Assembly (NCBI RefSeq): GCF_026151205.1
Contig: NC_087081.1
Coordinates: 13,536,340 to 13,600,339, forward strand
Direction of reading: 5' to 3'
DNA: 64,000 nt
Source: Bolinopsis microptera
Lineage: Eukaryota > Ctenophora > Tentaculata > Lobata > Bolinopsidae
Position numbers and translations under genes: made by a program. The notes under the pieces are model-generated. The model saw only the letters and a program-made list of their open reading frames with translations. It was not told the DNA's origin and ran no database searches. This document shows, piece after piece, positions 45,546 through 58,092 of the stretch (positions within the stretch are counted from its first letter, which is position 1; each line of letters opens with the position of its first letter).

Positions 45546-48500
45546 GAGCTGTCATCAATCCGCTGATTATTGATGTAATTACTTGTCATTAATATTTACA
45601 ATATTTCATATTATTAATATTATTACAATAACTACCGCATATGTCAGTGTTGTTGATTGATTTAAATCAGCAAAGCTCTGATCTTAAAATGATCGAACCG
45701 GTAGTTGCATCCCTTTCAGTTTTTACTTTTTACATACAAAACTGATGGATGTAATCTAGCTTTCCGTCAAATTTGCACTTATCAGTATTGGCAAAATTAT
45801 GATGAAATTAGAGTCAAGTATCCTGCCAGAGTTCAACACGTACCATCCATTTCCAAACAATAATTTGTACACTAATTTTAATTCAGTTATTTGTTATTAT
45901 TTGGAAATTTTGCCATTTGAGATGAGGTTTTGCGAGCTTCTGCACGAGCAGTAGCTGAGACAAACCAATTTTAATGATTGATTGCAACAGATGCTGATTG
46001 CTGATTACTTTAATTACCGGTTTAATCAAGAATACTGCGTTTTTAGGGCATGTTTGACGTCATTCGTTTGACAGAGAAATGTTGTTATACAGTAGGATCG
46101 GCAATTGATTAATTCTCAGTATGTCAAAACGCGTCCTTTGAACTTTATTGCTGCGTGAGGTAATGTTTGATTTGTCACAATTTTAATGCTCCGTAATACT
46201 CGCTACCACTTTGAAATGTTGCTATACGCAACGTGGGCGATCAAGAAATTATGTTCTAGTTTAGAGTATAGTAGTCTTCTGAATTTTCACAGGGGAAATA
46301 GCGATATATGCTTCGTGGGTGATTTAAATTTAGCGTTAGAACTTTGAATGTTGTAAGTTATTTAGAAAATAGAAAATACTCCGAGTTTTCTAGCCGGCTT
46401 AGGGGCAACAACAACTGACCTTAGAGGTTCAAACCATATTTTAGGAAAGGTTCCAGAAGATCAAAATTAATATGATCAATCAGACCTTCTTTGGTTGTTG
46501 CATTCAAATCAAGTTCCTGGTAGATTGAGAATCTTAAGAACCGTCTTCCTTCCCTGGACTTCAGTCATTCTAGAACCACTGCCGGGATATCACCTGATCC
46601 AGCGCCTTAGTTAACCTATGTGAATATATTCATTGTTTTTACTACCACATCTTCCGGCCCACCGTCGACCTGCAACGACCCTGGCCAATGAGAATAAGTT
46701 AAGCTGGCAACGTGCCAGTCAAAACACATCCTGCTCGTCAGGTGACCGGCAACATGCTCAGAACATTCGGCGCTGTTTTGAACGAAGGCACTTGACACAT
46801 ACTTGGGTAAAGTGCACTATGCAGTATTACGAGTTTCTCAAAGTGTACGGTACCTGCAATTTACCTTGATTTTCGCTGGGTTTTTCGGGGTGATTCTCTG
46901 CAGTGCAAGGCTCTACCAATGGAGGCATAAACGGTATACAAACGCGACGCTGATTTTATCTTTAACTTCGTTAGACGTTGTATGAGCATTTTTAGCTTTT
47001 TTTGTAGAGTGATTTAACATATCAGCTCAGCAATAATATACATTAGTTCGGCAATCAGCTGAAAATAATAAAATGGCTCGTCCGCAGCCTTTGTATCTAT
47101 TTCTGTGCCTCTTGCTACGTTATTTGTGGCTGGGGATCTATTCGTTTCTCTGACCACTTAGACGTATTTCTAATTTTCTTAACACTGAAACAGTCTAATA
47201 TTTGTGGTTTATTATGATATAGGAAAACCATAATTTGAAGCTCCGCCAAACGCAATTAAGCCTTGATTAGGTGAATTGATTGTTAATTTGGTGGAACGCG
47301 CAGTGTTGATTGGCCACATCAGGATAATAGCAAACTATTGTATGCTTACATCAGTAGTCGGGGAATTTGTGTGTTTCTGATGAGCATAACTGCACACTAG
47401 ATGTGAAGTTTTACGTGTTTTGGTCACAAGTCGAGTAATATAAAACCACTCAGTTTTAACTTTTAATCGTTATCTAACTTAATTTAATTTCCCCCGCATA
47501 CTTTTCGGTTTACTTAAATTGCTTCGACTTTTAAAACCTGCTGATTAGTTTGGTAAATTTCACTGTACCACATATTGTGATCAGTTTGTGACACTTACCT
47601 TTATTTACCTTTAAAGTTGTTTTTGCGGTATAATAGAAAGTTCTCGTGGTGGACGTGGCTCATTTACTTTAGGACGGTAGACCAATTAGTATCTTATTAA
47701 ATGTCATCTTACAAGTAGCCTGATGATTCAAATAGGGCGGACCATTCTAAATTGCATACCATATTGGTCCCCTTTATTAACATCTATTAGTTTCATTGAT
47801 CTCCAGGACATGATTGCATGAAATCCATCAGAAGTCTGTTTTCTATACCATAAACTGTTCTTTATAACGTTAACGCTAACAAATCGTGCCAAATATTTAC
47901 CATAACGTTTGAACTTTGAAAGCCACGTCGAGGAGCTTGACCCGTTATAACCCTCACAGAAAAGTGAGGGTCACCGTCAGTCACCTCCGTGGAAGGTTAA
48001 ATGCTAAAACGGTAGCTCGTTTAAGACGTTGACCATATACCCACTGTCCAATCACAAGCTCTTACTTACACCACGTGACTTGATACCGTTTTATTACAAT
48101 CTCATTTAACACCACGTGACCCTGTCCAGCTGTCGGCCGATCCCGCAAGATTTTTTTGCTTATATTTAACATGATATAAAACCGATTTGTGATTGAACCG
48201 CTGGTTTACAAGGTAATCGCGTGACTCGCACGGTCACAGTCAGATGACATAGTGCAATTAAAACCTGTCTATTTCTTGAGAGGGACCTGACTCCTGAACG
48301 TCTTCTCACATAAAATTCGTATTAAATATCCAAGCTTCCTCGCTGGCACCCACTCTTAGACAGCTTGACACATTAAGTTAATGAGGATCACCCTGGATCG
48401 TAGCACTAGCTCGCGGTTTAACCATTAAATTAAAACTATTTGCTCCACCATCGTGATATATGCATATGTTTATTAATATTAACTCTAAATTTAACCGTCC

Positions 48501-48796
48501 AGATTTTGAGGTTTACGTACGGCTTGTTTCTGAGATGTCCGTTAAATAAGTCGAACTATCTTTGATCTTATACTGGGAATTTCATTCAGTTATAGCGAAG
48601 GTGACCATTTATTCTCAGTAATGTGCGACTGCTCTTTTATTAATAAAGAGTTCATCAAAGACGTAAAGTATAATATAACTTTTACTTAATTTGTCCCCAT
48701 GCTCTCTTCGTACCAGTTACTGTTTCAGCACGTTCCATTATGTAATATAGTAGACCTTAGGTATTTATCCAGTTTTACAACTGCTCCGTTCATCCT
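45546..48796. other. Gene-free stretch, 3.2 kb
   Basis: No supported gene. Two ACCACGTGAC boxes occur about 41 bp apart near 48070 and 48111. No AATAAA lies close to the CIMIP2-like stop codon. Confidence 0.35.
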
Positions 48797-48895
48797 TGAC
48801 TCTACCTAGTGACTCTACCTAGTGACTCTACCTAGTGACTCTACCTACTGGTTACCTACTGACTACATCCTGACTACATCCTGACTACATCTTAA
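48797..48895. repeat. Two adjacent short tandem repeats
   Basis: Four copies of a 14-bp unit GACTCTACCTAGT(G) run into three copies of GACTACATCCT. Confidence 0.9.
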
Positions 48896-50218
48896 TAACA
48901 TGATGATTTAGGGGAATTGATCCAGCTGAAACGTTTTCCTTGATGCCTATTAAAACAGGAAGCATCTTTTGCCACTTTCAGTTTAATTAATAAAGAATCC
49001 TGATTTGGCCTAAGAGTTAAGATAGCCAAATATTAAAAATGATAGCCGGATTCGATTGTTGTCCTGCAGTTTTGCATTTATGACGCTGATTAGATCAAAG
49101 AGAAGCTCTTTAAAATATTATCCTGTTAAGGCCTCTTTACTCTATAATAATAAATATATAGAACATAGACCATTTCTTGATCTTCTCGGTAACTTTTGTA
49201 TTTGGCTTGAAAATTCCATTCATCTTATGTTCTCTCTTTCCTCACATTTCTGGCTCTACCTAGGTTCCTGGGAAATCCCTGGCCTAAACTATAAGTATTG
49301 ATAATCACATTTTTAGTAAGAATTGATTTATACATTTTGGAGGAAATTATGTTAGAGATTGTGAGCGACAAATGAAGCTCCTATTACACCAAAATCTCAC
49401 TGAGATTTGTATTTGTAATACCTATTTGGTGAATTGTGTTCACAGAAAGCGAACTAAAATTCATTTCTGTTCATATCGAAGGGAATTACTGATCTCTTCA
49501 CAGCTATAATTGTATGAGGTGTACTTTTTTATGATTTTAAGTTTTACAATTTGTTCTTATTTGTTCGTATACAACCGGGTCTCGGGGAAACTATGAGTAT
49601 GACCTTTTATAGCTTAATCAAAATATTGGCAATTTGTTTCCTTGAAATGGTTTTCCTTCTGCACAACGTCTTGAACCTTAAAATAGTACATAGACAGTAG
49701 ACACTAAGGAATATTTTGTGGTCAAAATTTGTCGTTACAAATTTGACGAGATTACAGCATGCTGATCTAAAAATATACAGTCTTCTCAGTAGCTTTTTGA
49801 TCACGCTGGAAGGGGATTTTATGACATAAATTACCCAAGTTATCGTCCCTTAAAGGACGACGCCCTAGCAATACTTTTTATGCATCAAATCATGCTTTCA
49901 GTTTCGAAAGGAACCAAATTTCAACACTCAAGAAGATGTATGATGTTGTAGGAAGTAATTCTTGATTAGATTAAAACGTGGGGCCTGGGCACATTGCAAA
50001 TTTATTTTATTACAACGTAAAATATTCATCTCAGAAAATCCCACTTTAACATGCAACATCCAAGAAGAGTCACGGACATCTAGGAATATGTGAATATCAT
50101 ACTGGAATAATTATTATAACCATGACCTGACAAAGACGGGGTCACGTGAGGGAGGGAAGTAACTTAACACTGTCCTGCGGAGGGCTGCGTGATCGGTCAT
50201 GTGACGTCTCACAGAGTT
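48896..50218. other. Gene-free stretch
   Basis: Nothing recognisable apart from scattered CACGTGA sites toward its end. Confidence 0.3.
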
Positions 50219-50245
50219 CACGTGACGTCACGTGACGTCACGTGA
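50219..50245. promoter_or_regulatory. Overlapping E-box/CRE array
   Basis: CACGTGACGT repeats give three CACGTG E-boxes overlapping two TGACGTCA CREs in 27 bp. These are palindromic sites for bHLH-zip (USF/MITF/TFE) and CREB/ATF factors. A further TCACGTGAGG lies ~75 bp upstream. The target gene is not visible. Confidence 0.5.
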
Positions 50246-53200
50246 GGGACCACGCGGCCTTTGGATTTTAATCAAAATTAGCGGCATGTTTACATAGGAG
50301 CTCTTTCTCTCTGGCTCTCATTGTTCACAAGGTGCCGGGCGACGGATTACTCCTCCTTGTACGCCTTACGTCTACTTTGATATATTAAGCAACATTACAT
50401 GCTCCGATCATTCAGTTTAGTACATGTTTCAACGAATTTGAAGATTACATCAACTTTTTTTCGAGCACTTTAGCAGTTTGATAGTCGAACCTGCTTTCAG
50501 TTTACTATTTCTAATATCGACTTACAATACGAAGATTAACATTTTTGCTCCATGGAGACACCATATAATCAATGAAAAAGTACACTTTATCCAAGAGATC
50601 AAGAAGAATATTCTAGGAGCAAGGAGAAAATTCTCTACAAAACCCTGAGTCTGGAGGATAGTTGACCACTATCACTATTAGACTAATAGAATGACCACCA
50701 ATATGTGACCTGACCCTAGGGTTATATTACTCTAGTGCATATTCTAGTGTCAATAAGCTAGGCAACATCCGCATAACTGCATAAATATACCGCATAATAT
50801 TCGCATCGCTGCTAGTCAGCATCTGGTGAGACGGAGGAATTAGTGGACAAAATTCGTTTTTCAAATACGGTTTCAGTCATGCTTTAGTAATGATGCAGTC
50901 ATGTTTTAGTCTGAAAAATATGCTATAAGTTTTTCCGCATTTCCAGGTTCTAAACTAAAACTTGATATTGTGTTATTGTAATTGTAAAAAGGTTTCACGC
51001 ACTTTTCCGCATCCGATTTACATTTCTTCAAGTTTACTTCAATGGAATTTCCAGTTAACAAGGTAACATTTCGGCGTGGTAAGCTGAATAGTGAATATGT
51101 CAAGTGCCTCAAGTTGGGTATATTCAAGCTTCCTGCTACCCAATTAGCCAATAACTACAATAATTGCGGTCGATCGCCCAATCAGTGCCCCGCTAAATAC
51201 CCATGTGCGCGACCCGTGACCACGGCAACCAACCAGGGCAAGTAACCCCAGTCACGTGGATGGGCCACGGGAGACAGATCGTGTACTTTGGTAGACTTGG
51301 TCGGAGTCAGCCCCCAGCCCCACAACTCTCCCTTGTTTAGTCTGGGTGCGGTGTTGTTTTATACCACCGTATTGGTTTACACTGCACACCGTAACTACTA
51401 CTATAAGTGTTGCACAGTAAACCTAGGGTTAAATTAACCGTGTGTAATAACCGTGTGTATAACCGGTGGAAGTGCAGTTGGCAGTACACTCCACGTAACA
51501 TAGAACTGCTGGTGTGTCCAACAAATGTTGGTAATTCTGCGAAAGTGTTGTCGCCTGGAAGGCTGCTAAAGAGTCTTATTGTTGCTTGTTCGAGCTGAGA
51601 GGCACGCTTTTAACGGCTTACTAGTTTATACCTTAACACTAGTTTGATCGACTACCGGTTTTAACATGTTGTATTAGTAATCGATAGAAATTCTAGCCGA
51701 CTAAATATTTTGTGTTGCCTAATTCTAATTCCTAAATCTTGTTGCCGTGCATATGATGTAAACAACTAAACGGAAGCTGGATAATTTCCAAGCGAAAACA
51801 ATTTTCGTAAGATAATGTATTCTTGTGTGTAGATTTGTGTGCTGAAAATTGTTTTGATTTGATAAACGAACCGATTGATGCCTCATGTATTTCTTGAAAA
51901 ATGTACAGTACATTTAGCTTGGGTAAGAATCAGCGACTTTGATGGCAAATCACAAGACTTGGACGGCACAATTCTGGCCAAAACTTGAAGAAACAATTCC
52001 CGTCTGCTGCTCATATTATGTTAACACTTATGTTAACTTAATCGTGTTAACACATTTGCTTTGTCAATTATGTTACCAGCTAACAGTTAACAGTTTAGAC
52101 ACGGCTTAGTTCTGACGTTACACATTGGACAATTTACACTTATTAATTACCTATACAAGTAGTATACACTTAGTGATAAAATGCGTTCTAACCGATAAAT
52201 CGCCATCAAAGATTTCAGTTGATCGAACAATTTTCATCTCGTTGGGATCTTTGACTCGTTATAACTTATAACTCATTGTAAATTTCTGCCACATCTTTTT
52301 GGATTTCTAGATGTTCAGTTAGATTTTAGAAAAAAGAAACTATTGTCAACCTCGTTTTAATATCTTTGTCACGAGTTAACTAAAATAGTCTGCGATGAGT
52401 ACATATCAGTTTTCTCAAAATGTGTATCCCATAAATTTGAACCTAAAACATAGCCTCACGCGACACTATCCCCTTCCCTAATCAGGTGGGGAAATTTCAA
52501 TAAATTATGAAATTTTTTGAAGCTACCTATGTCAAATTTCCATCGCATAAAATTAACAAGAGAACACAATTATTAATAAAGTTAATTTCTAAGAGTAAAG
52601 CCCTATACTGACTGTTAAACGATAAACTTGTAGTTGTAGCTAACATTAGACATTACAGCATTCTTCTCTCCAATCTAACCAAGACAAGTTCACTGTCTGT
52701 ACACCGTCCCGATAGTATCCTGGAATACTATTCCCGCGTGTCACACCGTATCTAGTCCGCGGACCCTTTACCTAAAAGGTCTATCACATGAGCACCAGCT
52801 TGCCTGTGATTGGTTTAGTTTCTGAGGAAACCTCCCGTGGTTGGTTCCATTTCTAAGATATCTTCTCGTGATTGGAGCAGGTGGGAAAGTGAATTTTAAT
52901 GGTGACAGGCCTTATTATCAGATCATAAGGTAAATTATCCTCTACTTTGGTTTGAGAAAATAATTTCGGTTTCTTATCTTTTTCCTTTGTAGGAAAGCCC
53001 AGATCTCATCCAAGTTTTAAACAACATTTTCCTGGACTACCATCATCCGCTTCAGGTAGAGTTAACAAGCGTTAACAAGGCCACATTTTTGTTGTTTTCA
53101 TGGTTCAGTATGAACCATGTCAGTCATCACACGTTTAAATCCCTGCAAAACTTCCTCCGTTTCCACGCAACCTACATAACCAGTGGATAATAATTTAAAA

Positions 53201-56200
53201 TCACATCAGACACGAGTAAAAATTAGAGTTATTAACCTGGTTGACAGGTTCAATTAACTGATAAGATATCGGCTCCGGTAACCGTCCCCCGCACACACCT
53301 GCCCAAAGAACCACTCATGGTATAGGTTTAATTCACTTCTTTTCTACCTAGTCCTTCTTTTATTCGTTTTCAAGTTTTACCTCGTTCGATCATTTAAAGG
53401 AATTCATAGTGTTGTAGGTGTCTTTTGTAACGAATAGGATCATGAATGATGGATAACCAATAATTAGTGTTCATGTCTAAAGTTTACTGCTGCTGTATTT
53501 TATATGGTCATCGTATTTGAATAAACTTGTGCAAAATTACAATTGATTACCGCTGCATATTAACCGGAAAATACAATCATTTATTTTAGATTCACCCGAT
53601 ACGCATGAGCGTGAAAAAATCTAATATATTGGGTTCTAATTTATTGGGTTCAACCTATTTTCCAATTGTGCAGAAAATGTTTCTTAATTTTAACAAATTT
53701 CCGAAAACAATTGTCGGAGTTCATCATAATGATTGAAGAAAACAATTTATCAGGTTTTCCAAACCACCGTGACCGAGCGTGTTTTCTTAGCGGTTTAAAA
53801 CAGACTGTAGCCAGTACGGGGGTAGAATCAGTCCATCACGCGACTATGATATTGTGTTACTACAGTGTTGTTTTAGCCGGCAAGTAGGTTACCGGAATAT
53901 ATTAGCATAATAGCATATATAATGTTGGGTAATATTACATTTCGTTGAATAATGTTATTAATACCCATTTCGTGTGGTACACGACTACGTGTCCTTTGTT
54001 GATTTGAATAAGGATCTCAGAACCGGTGGTTTGGAAACATTAATGTTATTATTACTTTATTAGAAATAGCCCCTTTTTGTCGTACCTGATTATCCGGTAT
54101 GCTCTTGATTTAATTTTCCCGGAAAACGAACATTTACTTCTCATGCGTTTTATCTTCTAGACTACGTAACATTTTGGAGATCATTCGGAATAACGTCAAG
54201 GACATATAACTAATAAATAGAATTCATGATTTATTATAATTACTTTATACTAATTTTCGGAGATTCGAGGCACACATTTTTTTGTGCATCATAATCATTA
54301 TTACAATCATCAGTCATATACATAATTCCCTGAAAACAAATAATTAACAAACGTAATACACTCATCTACATTCAACACTAACAATTGTTTACTTGGCGAT
54401 CATGTATGTGACTATATCCATTAAATAAACAGAACGGTATTGGCTTTTGAACTAACAAGGATTTTTAGCCAAATGATTTGTTTACGCTACAACACTGATT
54501 AAATAAGCTATCCAAGCTGGTACTTGATAAATCAGTTAGTTGACAAGTCTATTGTATTTGATGAACTTGACTATTCCATATTGATTGAAGAGTATTGTAT
54601 CCCGTCACTTTCCCCATTGAAACTAATGTTCATTAGAACTCAGATATCCAATCTTATAGAATCTGAGGTGATTCAGACAGTTGAGGTCCAACAAGAAGTC
54701 GAGCAGACTATAAAATTAAATCAGTAAGTGGGCTTTAGTCCGACCTTCTATAGTCGTCTACAGGGTGTAGTATGAACGTCAGTAAATACATTTATAAGTA
54801 TGTGACTAAGGTTCGAGTGAGTTTTTCCAGCTGAGCAGCTGGAAGAGTATCTGTCATTATTTTAGAATTAAGTAAACTATAAGTGGCTAGCAGACGCCAA
54901 TCTTTGTAGTTCTAGCTTAAACTAGGTTCGGAAGACAAATTCTTACACTATTAATGACCATCACAGATGAATATAAGTATAATCCCGGATATAACTTCCG
55001 TAACCCTATAAATTCACAATATGTCATAAACCGTCTATTCTCCCGTTGTCCCACCTCATATAAATAATAACGTTAGTTACCTTAATAAAGTTAATCAATC
55101 AATATTATGTTAACGTCTATTTCAGAGAATGACGGTGTCGTAACAAGTCCCACTTACCCTCGTCCACAACGAATGACATCACTTTATTAAGCTCTTACAC
55201 GCGGATGACTACGATTTGAGTCACAGTCTCACACGCCCCTTCTTTAGCACCCGCCCATATACGGACATTGATACCCCTAATCTAACCATATTAAGACAAG
55301 CTCCATACCATATAAGGTCATGTGATCTGACTGAGTTACGAGAGGGGCACGTGACCTCACCGAATCCCAGATCACATTCTAACGCTACCTGCGGTCCCAC
55401 AATTAGATTATGTAACGGAATATATTGAGTTACATGCCCAGCTGTGCGACTCGTTCCTTTTTGTTTAGAGCTCTGTTCCTTTATTTTCAGGTACGCTGAG
55501 CAGCGCGAACAGTGTTTCTGTATTTTCAAGTAGTAGTACTAGTACGCCATGCGTAATAAAGTGTTCCTTTATCTTTTTATTTACACTAGGCACTCATAGT
55601 ACAATGTGCTGCACACCTTCCTTTTTTCTAGTTGTGCTCACGTGGTGATAATTTTCACGTTTTAGCGATAATTAAAAAGAAAAAACGCACTTGCACGTGC
55701 TAAATTGTTGTCATTCAGGCATATTCTGTTATCTATTTTCGCCTCCCTTTTTTCAGTGGACTATTTTCTCAAATAAAGGTTGCAGGCAGGTGGCTGATCA
55801 GGTTAAACAGTAATCACATAGGTAAACAGATTATCACTTGAATCACTCATTCCTGTAATCTTTTATCAATTGTATGCTATTATGTATTTACCTATAGGAC
55901 TCGCAAATCTAAATATTCTTGAGTTAGCTATATGATCTTGTTCAGTTAATTGTTCATCTATAAACACCTCGAGACACGGATGTTTTAACAATCAGACCTT
56001 CATTTACTGTCGTCTCGGGGAAAGGTTAAATTACAGACGATAAATAGTTGTGTGATGTTAAAATATAGGTTTGAACATAATCGTCAATTTATCTCTCTAT
56101 TGAAATTTTTACGAGGTTTTGGTAAAATTTACCGTGAATTTAATATTATAGACTATCGTAAAACAAATTGACCGTGAAGAGTATAATTGACTGCAGACGT

Positions 56201-57938
56201 TACACTTTAAACAATTTCCCTTAATATAATTAAGTCATCAATTTTTCTACGATGATTTTTAACAACGATTCAGCCCAACCTTCATTGACCGGAACAATGG
56301 GCAATGTATCCCAGATGTTGAGCTAGAACCCCTCAGACACAACAGTATTGATGTTAAATACCTTGTATTAAACAGTATAAAGATCAGCACTATTGGTCTG
56401 TATGTTTAAAAGACACCGTGTGTGGACTAGTATAAACTCGGTGTCGGGGATATCGGCCTGCTTGTGCCTTATATTTATATACCTGCTGCCTATATACAAG
56501 CAGATATAGTTATCGACGACATGTAGCATTTCAAGCTTCTTTATTTAGCATTCCACGGAAACCTAGTCACTTTTAGTTTAATTTTGCTCGTCACTTTAAT
56601 TTTAAACTCATGGTTTTGGCTATAAGTATTGGTCATTGGACTTTTATAACGCGCACTTAAATACACTGTTTTCAGCTCCTCTGCAAAATAACACAGACCG
56701 CAATGACGCCATTTGCACGGCGGCCCACCACGTGTGAGTGTTATTTAACACAACACGAACAAATGTTTTGAAATAACAGAGAATTCCACCAACATCGCAC
56801 GCATATCATCTTTCAAATCGGATTTGTTTGTATTTTGCAACCCAAATGAAATTGGTTCTCTTGGGTCACGCGGAGACACGGGGTCAGTTTATCAGTCTTT
56901 ATCTTGAACTCCGGTCTTTGTACTTCGTTAGGTATGTTTAAAAAACATAATTATTCACGAACCATGAAGGGTTTGACGAAAATCAAATTTTGCCGTCTAA
57001 GTCAAATTATGCGTCAAATTGTGTCATTTTACTTTTAGAAGTTTTATGCAGTCATATTTACTAATATTATGATTTTGTGTACCCGTTCATCCGGGATAAC
57101 GTATACACTGATATGAAAATGTAGCGCGGTGTTCATTCGAACAACATTATCTGAAATCTTGTAAAGATAACGTAATTACCTCTTGCCGGGTGATAACACA
57201 CGGTGGTCTCAGTTTATTATGTTTAATTTTTTCTAGAAAACATAACCACTCGTATTTCATTGAGTTTCTTTAGGTCACGTTTATATATATATCAGCTCAT
57301 GGAGCAAGTTGTGCTGAGTATATACGGTTTCCTTATCTGATGCCGTAATAGCCATGAGAATGTCACTATTTTTGGGGATTACTGAATGGTAAATATTTGG
57401 AGGGGGCGGAATGTCATACTTTTAAATTTCACTAAGTCTAATGTACGATTTGAAACATCTAAGAAATGCTGCAAGTATTAACATTGAAACTGGTAAGAGT
57501 TAGCATGAGTGTTCGTTGATAGCTCCGTTCAAATAATACCTTCCGACTAAACTTTTTAAAACGCATTTTTTCTATCTTGATTCTTGATAGTTCATAGAAA
57601 TTTAATCAAGAGTAACGACGGTATTCCCCTCCGATAATCAATATATTCATCAACCGTTTTATTTTATGCGTTGCAGGTGCCCACCGTCATTTGCTCGATA
57701 TGTACCTCTGATTCAATATAATATTTGATTTTATAATTCAGTATTCGCCTTTATATTTTGAGATTGGATTTCTAGAGCAGCAATTTGTCTGACAAGATTA
57801 CTTGTTTCAGTTCCGATTATCGTCAATTCACCAAATATGAGCATATCTACGTGGAATCAACGCATATAAATTGTGTAGCCCAACTTCTTTGAGCTATCAA
57901 GCAACTACCTTACTACCCGCTTCCCAGTCATTTTTCTG
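50246..57938. other. Gene-free stretch, 7.7 kb
   Basis: No supported gene. Scattered CACGTGA and ATTGG motifs occur, as do several GTTAAC motifs (52019-52095). One 70-codon open frame before a GTAAGT (54506-54722) is noted as a weak exon candidate. Confidence 0.3.
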
Positions 57939-58092
57939 ATTGGTCAACTAGAAGTCACAAGACCACGAAATACCGCTCTCTCATTGGTCGACCTGGGTAG
58001 GATGAAGCATCCTTATTGGTCAAGTTACCGTAACGACGTATCAAGATCAAACCCTCTCGCGATTGGCCGAGGGATAATGCCCTGATATAAAA
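57939..58092 (+). promoter_or_regulatory. CCAAT cluster plus TATA box
   Basis: Inverted CCAAT boxes (ATTGG) start at 57939, 57983, 58015 and 58062. TATAAAAT follows at 58085-58092. This order and spacing look like a compact pol II promoter facing right. I cannot identify a coding sequence downstream. Confidence 0.35.
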
